Positions 32,501-45,723 of a DNA stretch of 64,000 bases are shown here, piece after piece (the first letter of the stretch is position 1; the number at the start of each line of letters is the position of its first letter). The stretch is taken from the NCBI RefSeq assembly GCF_014203645.1, contig NZ_JACHJL010000003.1:372001-436000 (forward strand), in the 5' to 3' direction. This DNA is from Streptomyces zagrosensis. GTDB lineage: Bacteria > Actinomycetota > Actinomycetes > Streptomycetales > Streptomycetaceae. Made by a program: the position numbers and the translations under genes. Below the pieces are notes generated by a model. That model was not told the origin of the DNA. It saw only the letters and a list, made by a program, of their open reading frames with translations, and did not search any database.

Positions 32501-33970
32501 GAGCGTTCGTCAGCCGTGTTGCCCACCCTGTGGGCGCTGCTCGGGGTGGCGGACGAACAGCGGCGCGCTGACCCGCGTACTGACCCGCGCGCCGAGCGTG
32601 CGCTGGCGGCGCGTGCGCGGGCAGGCGCAGGGTCGGTGAGTGGGTCGGTGAGCGAACCAGTGACCGGAGCCGCGGTGGGGGCGGCGGTCCTGGCAGACAG
32701 CGGCACTGCTGACGAGCCCGGTGGGTCTGCCACGGGGGGAGCTGTCACTCCGGCGGCCAGCGAGGTCGCCGTACACGCCGTATCGGACGCGGAGCGGTTG
32801 CGGCGGTGGCGGCTGGTGCTCGGTGGTGGGGAGGGTGCAGACGGCACGGGATGCGCGCTCGGTGGCAGGGACGCGGCCATGGACCGGACGCTGGAGGCGC
32901 TGTACGGGCAGCGTGGCGGCGATGGCGCGAGGGGCACGGGTGGGCGCGGCAAGGGCGGACAGTCGGGACAGCGCTCCGCAGGTCTTGGCGATTCGGCTCC
33001 GCGTGTGGCCCGCTGGCTCGGCGACATCCGTACGTACTTCCCCACCTCCGTCGTCCAGGTCATGCAGCGCGACGCGATCGACCGGCTCGGTCTGTCCACA
33101 CTGTTGCTTGAGCCGGAGATGTTGGAGGCGGTCGAGGCGGACGTTCATCTCGTGGGGACGCTGCTGTCCCTCAACGAGGCGATGCCGGAGACCACCAAAA
33201 GCACGGCACGAGCCGTGGTGCGTAAGGTCGTTGACGATCTGGAGAAGCGACTGGCGACCCGAACGCGCGCCACCCTCAACGGCGCACTCGACCGTTCCAC
33301 TCGCATCAATCGCCCCCGCCACCGGGACATCGACTGGAACCGCACCATCCGCGCGAACCTCAAAAATTATCTGCCCGAGCAGCGCACGGTGATCCCGGAG
33401 CGGCTGATCGGGTACGGGCGCGCCGCGCGCGGAGTGCAGAAGGACGTCATCCTCTGCATCGACCAGTCGGGGTCGATGGCCGCTTCCGTCGTCTACGCCT
33501 CGGTGTTCGGAGCCGTGCTGGCATCCATGCGTTCGCTGGCTACCCGGTTGGTCGTCTTCGATACCTCGGTCGTGGACCTCACGGACCAGTTGGACGACCC
33601 GGTGGACGTGTTGTTCGGCACGCAACTCGGCGGCGGCACCGACATCAACCGGGCCCTCGCGTACTGCCAGTCGCAGATCACCAGGCCAGCCGACACCGTC
33701 GTCGTGCTAATCAGCGATCTCTACGAAGGGGGCATACGGGACGAGATGCTCGGGCGAGTGGCGGCGATGAAGGCGTCGGGCGTGCAGTTCGTGACGCTGC
33801 TGGCGCTGTCCGACGAGGGCGCGCCGTCGTATGACCGGGAGCACGCGGGGGCGCTCGCGGCGCTCGGTGCGCCGGCCTTTGCCTGCACACCTGACCTATT
33901 CCCCGAGGTGATGGCGGCGGCGATTGAGCGGCGACCACTGCCCATACCGGACAAGGAGCCGCATCGGTGA
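29594..33970 (+). CDS. DUF5682 - VWA fusion protein (YehM+YehP-like)
   Basis: 1458 residues. Residues 1-75 are repetitive (A-x-D-L-D-N units). DUF5682 part, about 78-1000: LLLGVRHHGPGSARAVRTVL, VLIEGPPEADALLPL and a later VCGAWHVPAL and WVPWTHRRL, with Gly/Ala/Asp-rich inserts. A poorly conserved linker follows; from about 1060 (SDAERLRRWRLVLGGG) the sequence is a YehP-like VWA protein: SAPRVARWLGDIRTYFPTSV, HRDIDWNRTIRANLKNY, then the VWA domain with a complete MIDAS (D1290-Q-S-G-S, T1349 in GGGTD, D1375 in ISDLYEGG). Elsewhere these halves are commonly two genes; here one uninterrupted frame joins them. Coupled to the MoxR gene by a GTGA overlap. No signal peptide, so cytoplasmic. Confidence 0.88.
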   Translation: MSTLGERARSTQAAPNETTDAADLDNAADLDNATDLDNATDLDDTTDLNDADNATGPSKTAGTAGTTDTAGTTDGAGAGPLLLGVRHHGPGSARAVRTVLERCVPKAVLIEGPPEADALLPLAADPDMQPPVALLAHVANEPGRAAFWPLAEFSPEWVAIRWAVERGVPVRFIDLPAVHTLALAGTDLEPAAGQPEQEEPAGPSADLPAEERPGGDGDGASSGTADVRIDPLAVLAGAAGYDDPERWWEDVVEHRGAHVHGDDGHRGAPARGGNDDEHASMAPPAERAEPRASGGRAGGPGEAERQDGGGKDGHATAAVTVTAAATAAGRAQALAPFVAVGEAMAALRDEYGHGGHGADAAREAHMRLRLREARREFGDEVAVVCGAWHVPALSAKTTVAADRKLLRGLPKVKAELSWVPWTHRRLSRRSGYGAGIASPGWYGHLFSSPDRPVERWMTKVAGLLREEDYPVSTAHVIEAVRLADTLAIMRGRPLAGLTETIDAIRSVLCEGSDVPLALVRDRLVVGDDIGEVPDAAPAAPLQRDLTRAQRALRLKPAAGERELDLDLRKDTDAERSRLLHRVRLLGVEWGVPSDRARAGTGTFRETWRLSWEPELAVRVAEAGIWGTTVLSAATAKAEALAVDARGLAAVTELAERCLLAGLPDALPVVMRVLADRAALDADVGHLAQALPALVRSVRYGDVRGTDAAALGEVAAGLAERVCVGLPPACVGLDADGAGEMREHLDAAHRAIGLLAETRGQTVVSSAADRGAGGTTDGAVDDAPSSPDAGGGSSGSGAGGGEAGRPDNAGAGPGELGLRARWSAVLRVLAERDGTPGLIRGRAARLLLDDGRLAEGEAARLMGLALSPGTQPVAAAAWIEGFIGGGAGGGMLLVHDERLLGLIDGWLCGVAAEAFTDVLPLLRRTFSAYEEGVRRTLGELVRRGPAGGPAHAGGPSITAVAPGFAPETDPERSSAVLPTLWALLGVADEQRRADPRTDPRAERALAARARAGAGSVSGSVSEPVTGAAVGAAVLADSGTADEPGGSATGGAVTPAASEVAVHAVSDAERLRRWRLVLGGGEGADGTGCALGGRDAAMDRTLEALYGQRGGDGARGTGGRGKGGQSGQRSAGLGDSAPRVARWLGDIRTYFPTSVVQVMQRDAIDRLGLSTLLLEPEMLEAVEADVHLVGTLLSLNEAMPETTKSTARAVVRKVVDDLEKRLATRTRATLNGALDRSTRINRPRHRDIDWNRTIRANLKNYLPEQRTVIPERLIGYGRAARGVQKDVILCIDQSGSMAASVVYASVFGAVLASMRSLATRLVVFDTSVVDLTDQLDDPVDVLFGTQLGGGTDINRALAYCQSQITRPADTVVVLISDLYEGGIRDEMLGRVAAMKASGVQFVTLLALSDEGAPSYDREHAGALAALGAPAFACTPDLFPEVMAAAIERRPLPIPDKEPHR
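29654..29743 (+). repeat. Five 18-base tandem repeats at the start of the DUF5682-VWA gene
   Basis: Units of 18 bases encode A-(A/T)-D-L-D-N; the first four are nearly identical, the fifth degenerate. They lie in frame and lengthen an acidic N-terminal tail. Confidence 0.8.
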
Positions 33971-35267
33971 CTTCGGTGACCGAGGGCTTGCGCGGCCCCC
34001 CGCACAGCGTGCAAGGATCACCTACACGCCGATGCACCTCTCCACCCGTGGGGGAGGCCCTTCCTCGCGCCATGTGCGTTGCGTTCATCGCGTGCCGTGT
34101 GTGCGGTTCGTGCGGCGTGTGGTGCGTGCGGTTCGTGGGGTGTGTGCACCGCGTTGATCGGGGATGCCCGTCTCACCGCTGTGTGCACGCAGCGCGCAAT
34201 GACCGCACGACGGTGGTGGTGGCACTGCTCGCCGGAGTAGCCTTTCTGGTAAGGGAGTTCGTACTCGGTAACCACGCTCTTGCGTCGGCGCGCAGGGCTC
34301 AATGCGGACCGGACGCCGTGACCACCACCGGCGGCCCCGCCCCCTCGAACCGCCGGAGAGCACGGGCTCCGCCAGGCCCGTGCTCTCCGGCCACCACCGG
34401 CCGAATGCACCGCCGCACCAGGGCAGTTCACGCCGACCGCGAGGCGGCGCCCCGCCGCTACCCCCTTCGTATGCCCTACGCGCCCCCGCTCCTGCCCTCG
34501 CACCACCGCACCTTTAGGCATCACTGCATCACTGCATCACTGCGTTTCAAGGCACCACCGCCGCCCAGCCTTCGCGTAGCGCCGCCGCGCCGCAGCCCGC
34601 GCCACCCACCCGACCCGCAGCGCCCGCTACACCCAGCACCGGCTCGGACCCCGCAGCCCGCTGCACCCGAGCGCCGGCTCGGCCCGCACTGTGCGCCTTG
34701 TCCGTATGCCTGCGCCGCGGGCTTGGGGGCGGCCGTCCTCGCTAGTGTCTCTCCGGCGGGCGTCGGCGCGAGTCTCTACCCGCCCCGCTGCTCGCGCGGC
34801 TCCTCGCAGCTTCCCGCACCCACTCGCGTACCCGAGACCTGACGAGGGAGGCGGGTGTCACCTAAGTCCACTTTTGTCCCTAGTGGTTCTTCTGGGGCGC
34901 TACCGCCTGACAGTGAGGGTTTCGACGGCGTGAACGTCTGGGGCCTGGCATCGGAAGGTCATCGGACGGCTGGGGGCCTATATCGGCTGACCGGGTGGTC
35001 TCCCATGGTGCTGGGACACCCGGTCGTAGGGATCTGTGACTGTTATCACCGCCCAAGTGTGATCTGCGATTTAGGGCGGCCAGGCCTGCGGCGATAACCT
35101 GCCAGGCGGACATGCCGCGTACCCGGCTGACGCGTCCAACCTCCTAGCGATCTGTAGCGACCTTGGTGACCGCGTCGTCACGCTGCCCTTCGCGGCACGC
35201 CCGCGCAGACAAGAACCGCGATCACTCAGACCGCTGGTGTAGTTGAGAAGCAAAGGGACGGACGCGC
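33971..35267. other. 1.3 kb intergenic region before sucC
   Basis: No gene can be supported. It holds a strong hairpin (listed separately) and AT-richer DNA from about 34850 to 35260 that should contain the sucC promoter. An open frame at 34855-35097 has a GAGGGAGGCGG in front of a GTG and a less biased composition, but no family is recognised. Arg/Pro/His-rich frames elsewhere look like shadows. Confidence 0.5.
34353..34390. terminator. Strong hairpin downstream of the DUF5682-VWA gene
   Basis: A 15-pair perfect stem, CCGGAGAGCACGGGC and GCCCGTGCTCTCCGG, around an 8-base loop, 380 bases after the stop. It may end the moxR-VWA transcript or an unseen small RNA. Confidence 0.65.
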
Positions 35268-36440
35268 GTGGACCTGTTCGAGTACCAGGCGAGGGACCTC
35301 TTCGCCAAGCACGGTGTACCGGTGCTGGCCGGTGAAGTCATCGACACGCCTGAGGCGGCGCGCGAGGTGACCGAGCGTCTTGGCGGCCGAGCGGTCGTTA
35401 AGGCGCAGGTAAAGGTGGGTGGCCGCGGCAAGGCCGGTGGGGTGAAGCTGGCCGCTGACCCGGCCGACGCGGTAGAGAAGGCCACCCAGATTTTGGGTAT
35501 GGACATCAAGGGCCACACGGTCCACAAGGTGATGCTGGCCGAGACCGCGGACATTGCGGAGGAGTATTACGTCTCCTTCCTCCTCGATCGCACTAATCGC
35601 ACCTTCTTGGCCATGGCCTCCGTCGAAGGCGGCGTGGAGATCGAGGTCGTTGCGGAGCAGAACCCCGACGCGCTGGCCAAGATTCCGGTCGATGCGATCG
35701 AGGGCGTCACCGACGCCAAGGCCCGTGAGATCGTCGCCGCGGCGAAGTTCCCGGCCGAGCTCACCGACCAGGTTGTCGAGGTTCTCAAGACGCTGTGGAC
35801 CGTCTTCATCAAGGAAGACGCTCTCCTCGTCGAGGTGAACCCGCTGGTCAAGACCGGTGCAGGCAAGGTCATCGCGCTGGACGGCAAGGTGTCCTTGGAC
35901 GCCAACGCCGAGTTCCGCCAGCCGGACCACGCCGCGCTTGAGGACAAGGCCGCGGCCAACCCGCTGGAGGCGGCGGCCAAGGCCAAGGGCCTGAATTACG
36001 TCAAGCTTGACGGCCAGGTCGGCATCATCGGCAACGGCGCGGGGCTCGTCATGAGCACCTTGGACGTCGTCGCGTACGCAGGCGAGGCCCACGGCAACGT
36101 GAAGCCCGCCAACTTCCTCGACATCGGCGGCGGCGCGTCCGCCGAGGTGATGGCCAACGGCCTGGAGATCATTCTCGGCGACCCGGACGTCAAGTCCGTC
36201 TTCGTCAATGTCTTCGGCGGCATCACCGCGTGCGACGCGGTCGCCAACGGCATCGTGCAGGCCCTTGAGCTGCTGAAGTCGAAGGGCGAGGACGTCACGA
36301 AGCCGCTGGTCGTGCGCCTCGATGGCAACAACGCGGAGCTGGGTCGCAAGATCTTGACGGACGCGAACCACCCGCTGGTTCAGCAGGTGGACACCATGGA
36401 CGGTGCCGCAGAGCGGGCCGCCGAGCTGGCTGCGAAGTAA
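35268..36440 (+). CDS. sucC: Succinyl-CoA ligase, beta subunit
   Basis: 390 residues from GTG 35268, preceded by AAAGGGACGGA. Forms the ADP/GDP-forming succinyl-CoA synthetase of the citric acid cycle with SucD. ATP-grasp domain: [23 protein letters not shown]-binding [20 protein letters not shown], and the metal-binding VEVNPLV. CoA-ligase domain: [57 protein letters not shown]. Followed by sucD after 21 bases, one operon. Confidence 0.98.
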   Translation: MDLFEYQARDLFAKHGVPVLAGEVIDTPEAAREVTERLGGRAVVKAQVKVGGRGKAGGVKLAADPADAVEKATQILGMDIKGHTVHKVMLAETADIAEEYYVSFLLDRTNRTFLAMASVEGGVEIEVVAEQNPDALAKIPVDAIEGVTDAKAREIVAAAKFPAELTDQVVEVLKTLWTVFIKEDALLVEVNPLVKTGAGKVIALDGKVSLDANAEFRQPDHAALEDKAAANPLEAAAKAKGLNYVKLDGQVGIIGNGAGLVMSTLDVVAYAGEAHGNVKPANFLDIGGGASAEVMANGLEIILGDPDVKSVFVNVFGGITACDAVANGIVQALELLKSKGEDVTKPLVVRLDGNNAELGRKILTDANHPLVQQVDTMDGAAERAAELAAK

Positions 36441-36461
36441 GGGACGAGGACACCAGTAACC

Positions 36462-37346
36462 ATGGCTATCTTCCTCACCAAGGAAAGCAAGGTCATCGTC
36501 CAGGGGATGACCGGCTCCGAGGGCCAGAAGCACACCAAGCGGATGCTTGCCTCGGGCACGAACATCGTCGGTGGCGTCAACCCGCGCAAGGCGGGCACCA
36601 CCGTTGACTTCGACGGTACCGAGGTACCGGTGTTCGGCGGCGTTCAGGAGGCCATCGAGGCCACCGGCGCCGACGTCACCGTCATCTTCGTTCCGGAGAA
36701 GTTCACCAAGGACGCGGTCATCGAGGCGATCGACGCCGAGATCCCGCTGGCCGTCGTGATCACCGAGGGCATCACCGTCCACGACACCGCCAATTTCTGG
36801 GCGCACGCGGGCAACAAGGGCAACAAGACGCGCATCATCGGTCCGAACTGCCCGGGTCTGATCACCCCCGGTCAGTCGAATGCGGGCATCATTCCGGCTG
36901 ACATCACCAAGCCGGGCCGCATCGGCCTCGTGTCCAAGTCCGGCACGCTGACGTACCAGATGATGTACGAGCTGCGCGACATCGGCTTCTCGTCCTGTGT
37001 CGGCATCGGCGGCGACCCGATCATCGGGACCACGCACATCGACGCGCTCGCCGCGTTCGAGGCCGACCCCGACACCGACCTGATCGTCATGATCGGTGAG
37101 ATCGGTGGCGACGCCGAGGAGCGGGCCGCCGACTTCATCAAGGCCAACGTCAGCAAGCCTGTCGTCGGCTACGTGGCCGGCTTCACCGCGCCCGAGGGCA
37201 AGACGATGGGCCACGCCGGCGCCATCGTCTCCGGCTCCTCCGGTACGGCACAGGCCAAGCAGGAGGCTCTGGAGGCCGCGGGCGTGAAGGTCGGCAAGAC
37301 GCCGTCCGAGACCGCCCGTCTTGCGCGCGAGGTCCTCGCCGGCTGA
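36462..37346 (+). CDS. sucD: Succinyl-CoA ligase, alpha subunit
   Basis: 294 residues. CoA-binding Rossmann domain: [20 protein letters not shown] and [10 protein letters not shown]. Ligase domain with [20 protein letters not shown] and phosphorylated His251 in [18 protein letters not shown]. The active-site His is phosphorylated by succinyl phosphate and passes phosphate to the nucleotide on SucC. GGGACGAGG lies between the genes as ribosome binding site. A large terminator follows. Confidence 0.98.
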   Translation: MAIFLTKESKVIVQGMTGSEGQKHTKRMLASGTNIVGGVNPRKAGTTVDFDGTEVPVFGGVQEAIEATGADVTVIFVPEKFTKDAVIEAIDAEIPLAVVITEGITVHDTANFWAHAGNKGNKTRIIGPNCPGLITPGQSNAGIIPADITKPGRIGLVSKSGTLTYQMMYELRDIGFSSCVGIGGDPIIGTTHIDALAAFEADPDTDLIVMIGEIGGDAEERAADFIKANVSKPVVGYVAGFTAPEGKTMGHAGAIVSGSSGTAQAKQEALEAAGVKVGKTPSETARLAREVLAG

Positions 37347-37420
37347 TCCCGCCCTCTTGGGGCGGTTGCTTTGCGGTCGGCTGACCCGGCTGGTTCGCTG
37401 ATCCGCCGAACGGCTGTTTT

Positions 37421-37465
37421 ACGGGCGCGGGCCCGCATCCTTCCCGGGTGCGGGCCCGCGCCCGT
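37421..37465. terminator. Terminator between sucD and the convergent sigma-like gene
   Basis: A 17-pair perfect stem ACGGGCGCGGGCCCGCA / TGCGGGCCCGCGCCCGT with an 11-base loop, preceded by TTTT on the plus strand (A-tract for the minus strand reading). It lies 75 bases after sucD and 10 bases before the stop of the opposite gene. Confidence 0.88.
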
Positions 37466-37475
37466 TGCCGTGACT

Positions 37476-42478
<5,003 letters not shown>

Positions 42479-42625
42479 CGCAGCGCCCGCGTCCGCCGGT
42501 CAGCTCAGCCCCCTGAGACCGAGCGCCTGTTGGGCCGATCGAGCCGGCAGACATGCAGCCAGTCATCGGCGTTTGCGGGTGTTTCCGTCACAAGCTTTCC
42601 GTCACAGGCTTTGCGTCGTCGATGT

Positions 42626-44026
42626 TCAGTCATCGGCTTTCAGGAACGGGTGAAGCGGCTCCGGTAGGTGGGTGTCGCAGGACTCGCGCGACGACTTGGT
42701 CAGCGCGTCGTCCGCACACTCGTAGTAGTCGCTGTACACCAACTGGAAGGTGTACGTCGCGATGACGATGGCCAGAGCGATGCCGCCGGTCACCACGCCG
42801 CTGATGGCCGCCGTTGAGTGCTGTCGCGAGCCGTTGCCGTTCTTCGGAGCGGGCAGCGGCGCGGTGGCGGCATCGGGTGCGGGCGGCGGGCCGTCCACGG
42901 CCGCGGCCGTAGGCTCGGGCTGCGGCCGGTGCCGCTTGGCCCGCAGCGCGCTGATTCCCCAGTACAGGGCCAGCGCACCGAGCAGCAGGGCGATTTGCGG
43001 CAGGCTGAACAGCGCGAAGAAGAAGGCCCACATGCCGGAGAGCAGCGAGTAGCGGGCGCGCCGCTGTGCCGGGTCGGTGGGGTCCCATCGAGACCCTCGA
43101 CCATTCCCCTTCTGACCTTTTTGTCCGTTCTGGTTGTTTTGTTCATTCTGGTTGTTTTGGTTGCTTGGGTGGTTTTGATCGCGCGCGGTGCCGGACCGGT
43201 TGCCGCTGGAGCTCGCGCCGAAGCTGCTTCCGCTGCTGCGACTGGGCTGACGGCTGCTCCACTGGCTGCCCCACGCGGGGGGCTGCCCGCCCTCGCCCTG
43301 ACCTTGACCGTCATCCTGGCCCTGGCCCTGACTGTGCCTCTGGTCCTGGTCCTGGTCCTGGTCCTGGCTCGGCGGTCGCGGGCCCCAGGCGGGGCCCGCT
43401 CCCGTACCGGTGGGCTGCTGCTGCCCGCCGTTGCCCCGCGGGTCTTCGCCAGTGGGTTGGCTGCTGCCAGGCCCCCAACGGGCCCAGCGGTCGGGCCTGC
43501 GCCCTCCGCGCTGCCGTCCGCTCGAACCGCCAGCAGCGCTCGACCCACCGGCTGCGCCCCCGGGTGCAGGGGGTGCGCTGGGCTCGGGCGGGTTGGGTGG
43601 CGCCGGCGGCTCGCTGGGCGCGCTGGGCCGCTCCGGCACGGAACTCTTGCCTGAGCCGCCGCCTGAGCCATCGGAGCCTTCGCCTGAGTCGGCGCCCGAG
43701 CCCTCGCCCGAGCCGTCGTCTGAGGCGGCGCCAGCGTCGGCGCTCGTCTGCTGCCCGCGGCTGTCACCACCGTTGTCGTGCTCGTCGTGCTTGCCGTGTT
43801 CGTCGGAATCTTTGGGACGGCCGTTGTCGCCGTCCGTGCCCCGTTGGGCATCGGGCGCGTCGCTGCCGGCGGCGGCCTGGGGCTGCTGCCATGGGCGGTC
43901 GTCGGTGTTGTCCGGGCGCGGGGTCAAGGAGTCGTCTTCCTGGCCGCCGCCGTGGGGTGTGGAGGATGACGGTGGCCGCTGGTCACGGAGCAGCGGTCGC
44001 ACGCGCGGCGTATCGGCGTACCTCAT
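42626..44026 (-). CDS. Low-complexity protein with two C-terminal membrane helices
   Basis: 466 residues from ATG 44026, with a GGGGGG run 6-11 bases upstream. The first 300 residues are disordered and rich in Gly, Ser, Asp, Gln and Pro, with SQDQDQDQDQ and NQNNQNEQNN runs. The conserved part is the end: ARYSLLSGMWAFFFALFSLP continuing into LLLGALALYWGISALRAKR, then AISGVVTGGIALAIVIATYT and a short extracellular tail with two Cys (YECADD; RESCDTHLPEPL), which could form a disulfide. It resembles DUF4190-type membrane proteins. Convergent with DUF6350. Function unknown. Confidence 0.75.
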   Translation of the reverse strand: MRYADTPRVRPLLRDQRPPSSSTPHGGGQEDDSLTPRPDNTDDRPWQQPQAAAGSDAPDAQRGTDGDNGRPKDSDEHGKHDEHDNGGDSRGQQTSADAGAASDDGSGEGSGADSGEGSDGSGGGSGKSSVPERPSAPSEPPAPPNPPEPSAPPAPGGAAGGSSAAGGSSGRQRGGRRPDRWARWGPGSSQPTGEDPRGNGGQQQPTGTGAGPAWGPRPPSQDQDQDQDQRHSQGQGQDDGQGQGEGGQPPAWGSQWSSRQPSRSSGSSFGASSSGNRSGTARDQNHPSNQNNQNEQNNQNGQKGQKGNGRGSRWDPTDPAQRRARYSLLSGMWAFFFALFSLPQIALLLGALALYWGISALRAKRHRPQPEPTAAAVDGPPPAPDAATAPLPAPKNGNGSRQHSTAAISGVVTGGIALAIVIATYTFQLVYSDYYECADDALTKSSRESCDTHLPEPLHPFLKADD

Positions 44027-44727
44027 CGCGACCCCCCGATGCGGAAGGAGGAGAGTGGGAAGCGGTGAGCCGCGCGGCGGCATGGGTCCGGCATATGGAG
44101 TGTGTCTTCCCCTTGTGTCGTCGTCCCGCACGCTGGGCCTGGTGGCCCGGCTGGTGCCGTCCGGCCTGGGCGCGGGCGGGACTGTTGTTCCCACGTCATC
44201 AGCTAATCCGAGCGAACCCCACGGTCGATCCGGTCGGACTCGTGCCCCTTGGCAACCCCGGTTGCCCGGGCGTTTCCCGGTTTCCGGGGGCATTCTCCGG
44301 ATTTCCCGGCGGATTCGCAGTCCAGACGCTACCTCCCGCGCGCGCCCCCGTCCCGTGGGGGCCGTTCCGTGTGCCGGTATCGTTGCCGACGGTCGGCCCG
44401 TTCGTAGAGTTCCCTGGAATTTTGGGTTCCGCGATCTCGTACGACCACACAAAGTCCGGGCTACGGTACAAAGCCCAGGTCATCCGCTGTAAGTGGCTCA
44501 GGCCAACCGCATATCGCTCCACCCCGCACCCCGCACCACGCGCCCGGCGCCCCGCGCCCGCTCCGCACGACGACGTGCGACCCGCGCAACCCCGCATAAC
44601 CCCGCACAACCCGGCATCACCGCACGAGTACGCACCACTGCGCGCGACGCACCACCCGCACGACCCGCGTGAGGAACCCCGCATTCGCCTGCGGGAACCG
44701 CCCGCGCACCACGAGAAAGAGACCGCT
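44027..44727. other. Intergenic region upstream of purN
   Basis: 700 bases between divergent genes. Frames crossing it are shadows of purN's frame extended upstream or of the minus gene; none has its own start signal. I see no purine-related riboswitch of a known class. The stretch 44400-44500 is less GC-rich and is the likely promoter area for purN. Confidence 0.45.
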
Positions 44728-45723
44728 GTGGCCTCCCCGCCCCCCTCCGCCTCAGCCGGCGCCGCTCAGACCGGCACCGCCCGCGCTGGCGCTTCCGCTC
44801 CCGGTGGCTCTGCCCCCGGTGCCCTCGGTGCGTCCGACGCCCCCGATGCTTCCGATGTCTCCGACGCTTCCGCCAGCCCCAGCGCCGATCGCGGAGGTCG
44901 GGCACACGCCGCAGGTCGGACAGGTGCCGTGGGCAAGGCAGGGCACGAGGGCGTCGAAGGGGGCGCGAGGCACGAGGCCAGCGACGCCCCCGCGGGACGC
45001 ACGTCCACAGCGCACAACGTCACACCCGCCGCGCGCGCCGTCGCCACTACAGCGCACGCCGTCGCCAACACAGCGCACACCGTTGAACGGCGCCCCGGGC
45101 AGCGCCCCGCGCGGCTCGTCGTGCTGGTTTCTGGCTCCGGTACGAACCTGCAAGCGCTCCTCGACGCCATCGCCGCCGACCCCTCCGGATATGGCGCCGA
45201 GGTGGTGGCCGTGGGTGCGGATCGGGGCGGGATCGTTGGGCTTGAGCGCGCCGAGCGCGCCGGGCTGCCCGTGTTCGTATGCCGAGTGAAGGACCATCCG
45301 ACCCGGGCGGAGTGGGACCTGGCGCTGACAGCCGCTACCGCCGCGTACGAGCCCGATTTGATCGTCTCGGCGGGCTTTATGAAGATCGTGGGCAAGGAAT
45401 TTCTGGCCCGCTTCGGGGGGCGGCTCATCAACACGCACCCCGCTCTCCTGCCGAGCTTTCCGGGCGCCCACGGGGTGCGCGACGCGCTCGCGTACGGAGC
45501 GAAGGTGACCGGCTGCACCGTCCACTTCGTTGATGACGGGGTGGACACCGGCCCGATCATCGCCCAGGGCGTGGTCGAGGTCCGGGATGAGGACGATGAC
45601 GACGGGGGAGCCGCTCTACATGAGCGGATCAAGGAAGTTGAGCGCAGGTTGCTCGTCGATGTCGTGGGGCGTTTGGCCCGTAACGGCTACCGCATTGAGG
45701 GACGAAAGGTAAGAATTCCGTGA
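44728..45723 (+). CDS. purN: Phosphoribosylglycinamide formyltransferase with long N-terminal extension
   Basis: 331 residues if started at GTG 44728 (GAAAGAG upstream); normal PurN is about 200-220. It formylates GAR with 10-formyl-THF in purine synthesis. The catalytic domain begins about residue 129: [20 protein letters not shown], then [16 protein letters not shown] (catalytic Asn and His) and [14 protein letters not shown] (catalytic Asp), all present. Residues 1-128 are Ala/Ser/Asp/Thr-rich low complexity. An internal start cannot be excluded because the frame contains several GTG codons, but none has a better ribosome binding site. It overlaps purH by 4 bases. Confidence 0.93.
   Translation: MASPPPSASAGAAQTGTARAGASAPGGSAPGALGASDAPDASDVSDASASPSADRGGRAHAAGRTGAVGKAGHEGVEGGARHEASDAPAGRTSTAHNVTPAARAVATTAHAVANTAHTVERRPGQRPARLVVLVSGSGTNLQALLDAIAADPSGYGAEVVAVGADRGGIVGLERAERAGLPVFVCRVKDHPTRAEWDLALTAATAAYEPDLIVSAGFMKIVGKEFLARFGGRLINTHPALLPSFPGAHGVRDALAYGAKVTGCTVHFVDDGVDTGPIIAQGVVEVRDEDDDDGGAALHERIKEVERRLLVDVVGRLARNGYRIEGRKVRIP

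Noticed and set aside
33967..34842. 291-codon frame directly after the DUF5682-VWA gene
   Set aside because: Cys/Arg/Pro/His-rich, crosses a strong hairpin, no recognisable family despite overlapping the preceding stop.
35226..37214. 662-codon open frame on the minus strand across sucC and sucD
   Set aside because: Exactly antisense to two unmistakable genes; composition (Asp/Val/Arg/Leu-rich, no domain) is that of a shadow frame in GC-rich DNA.
43066..44727. Upstream extension of the purN frame by over 550 codons
   Set aside because: It runs antisense through the 42626-44026 gene and the intergenic region, is Arg/Pro/Cys-rich and has no start signal; purN is taken from 44728.
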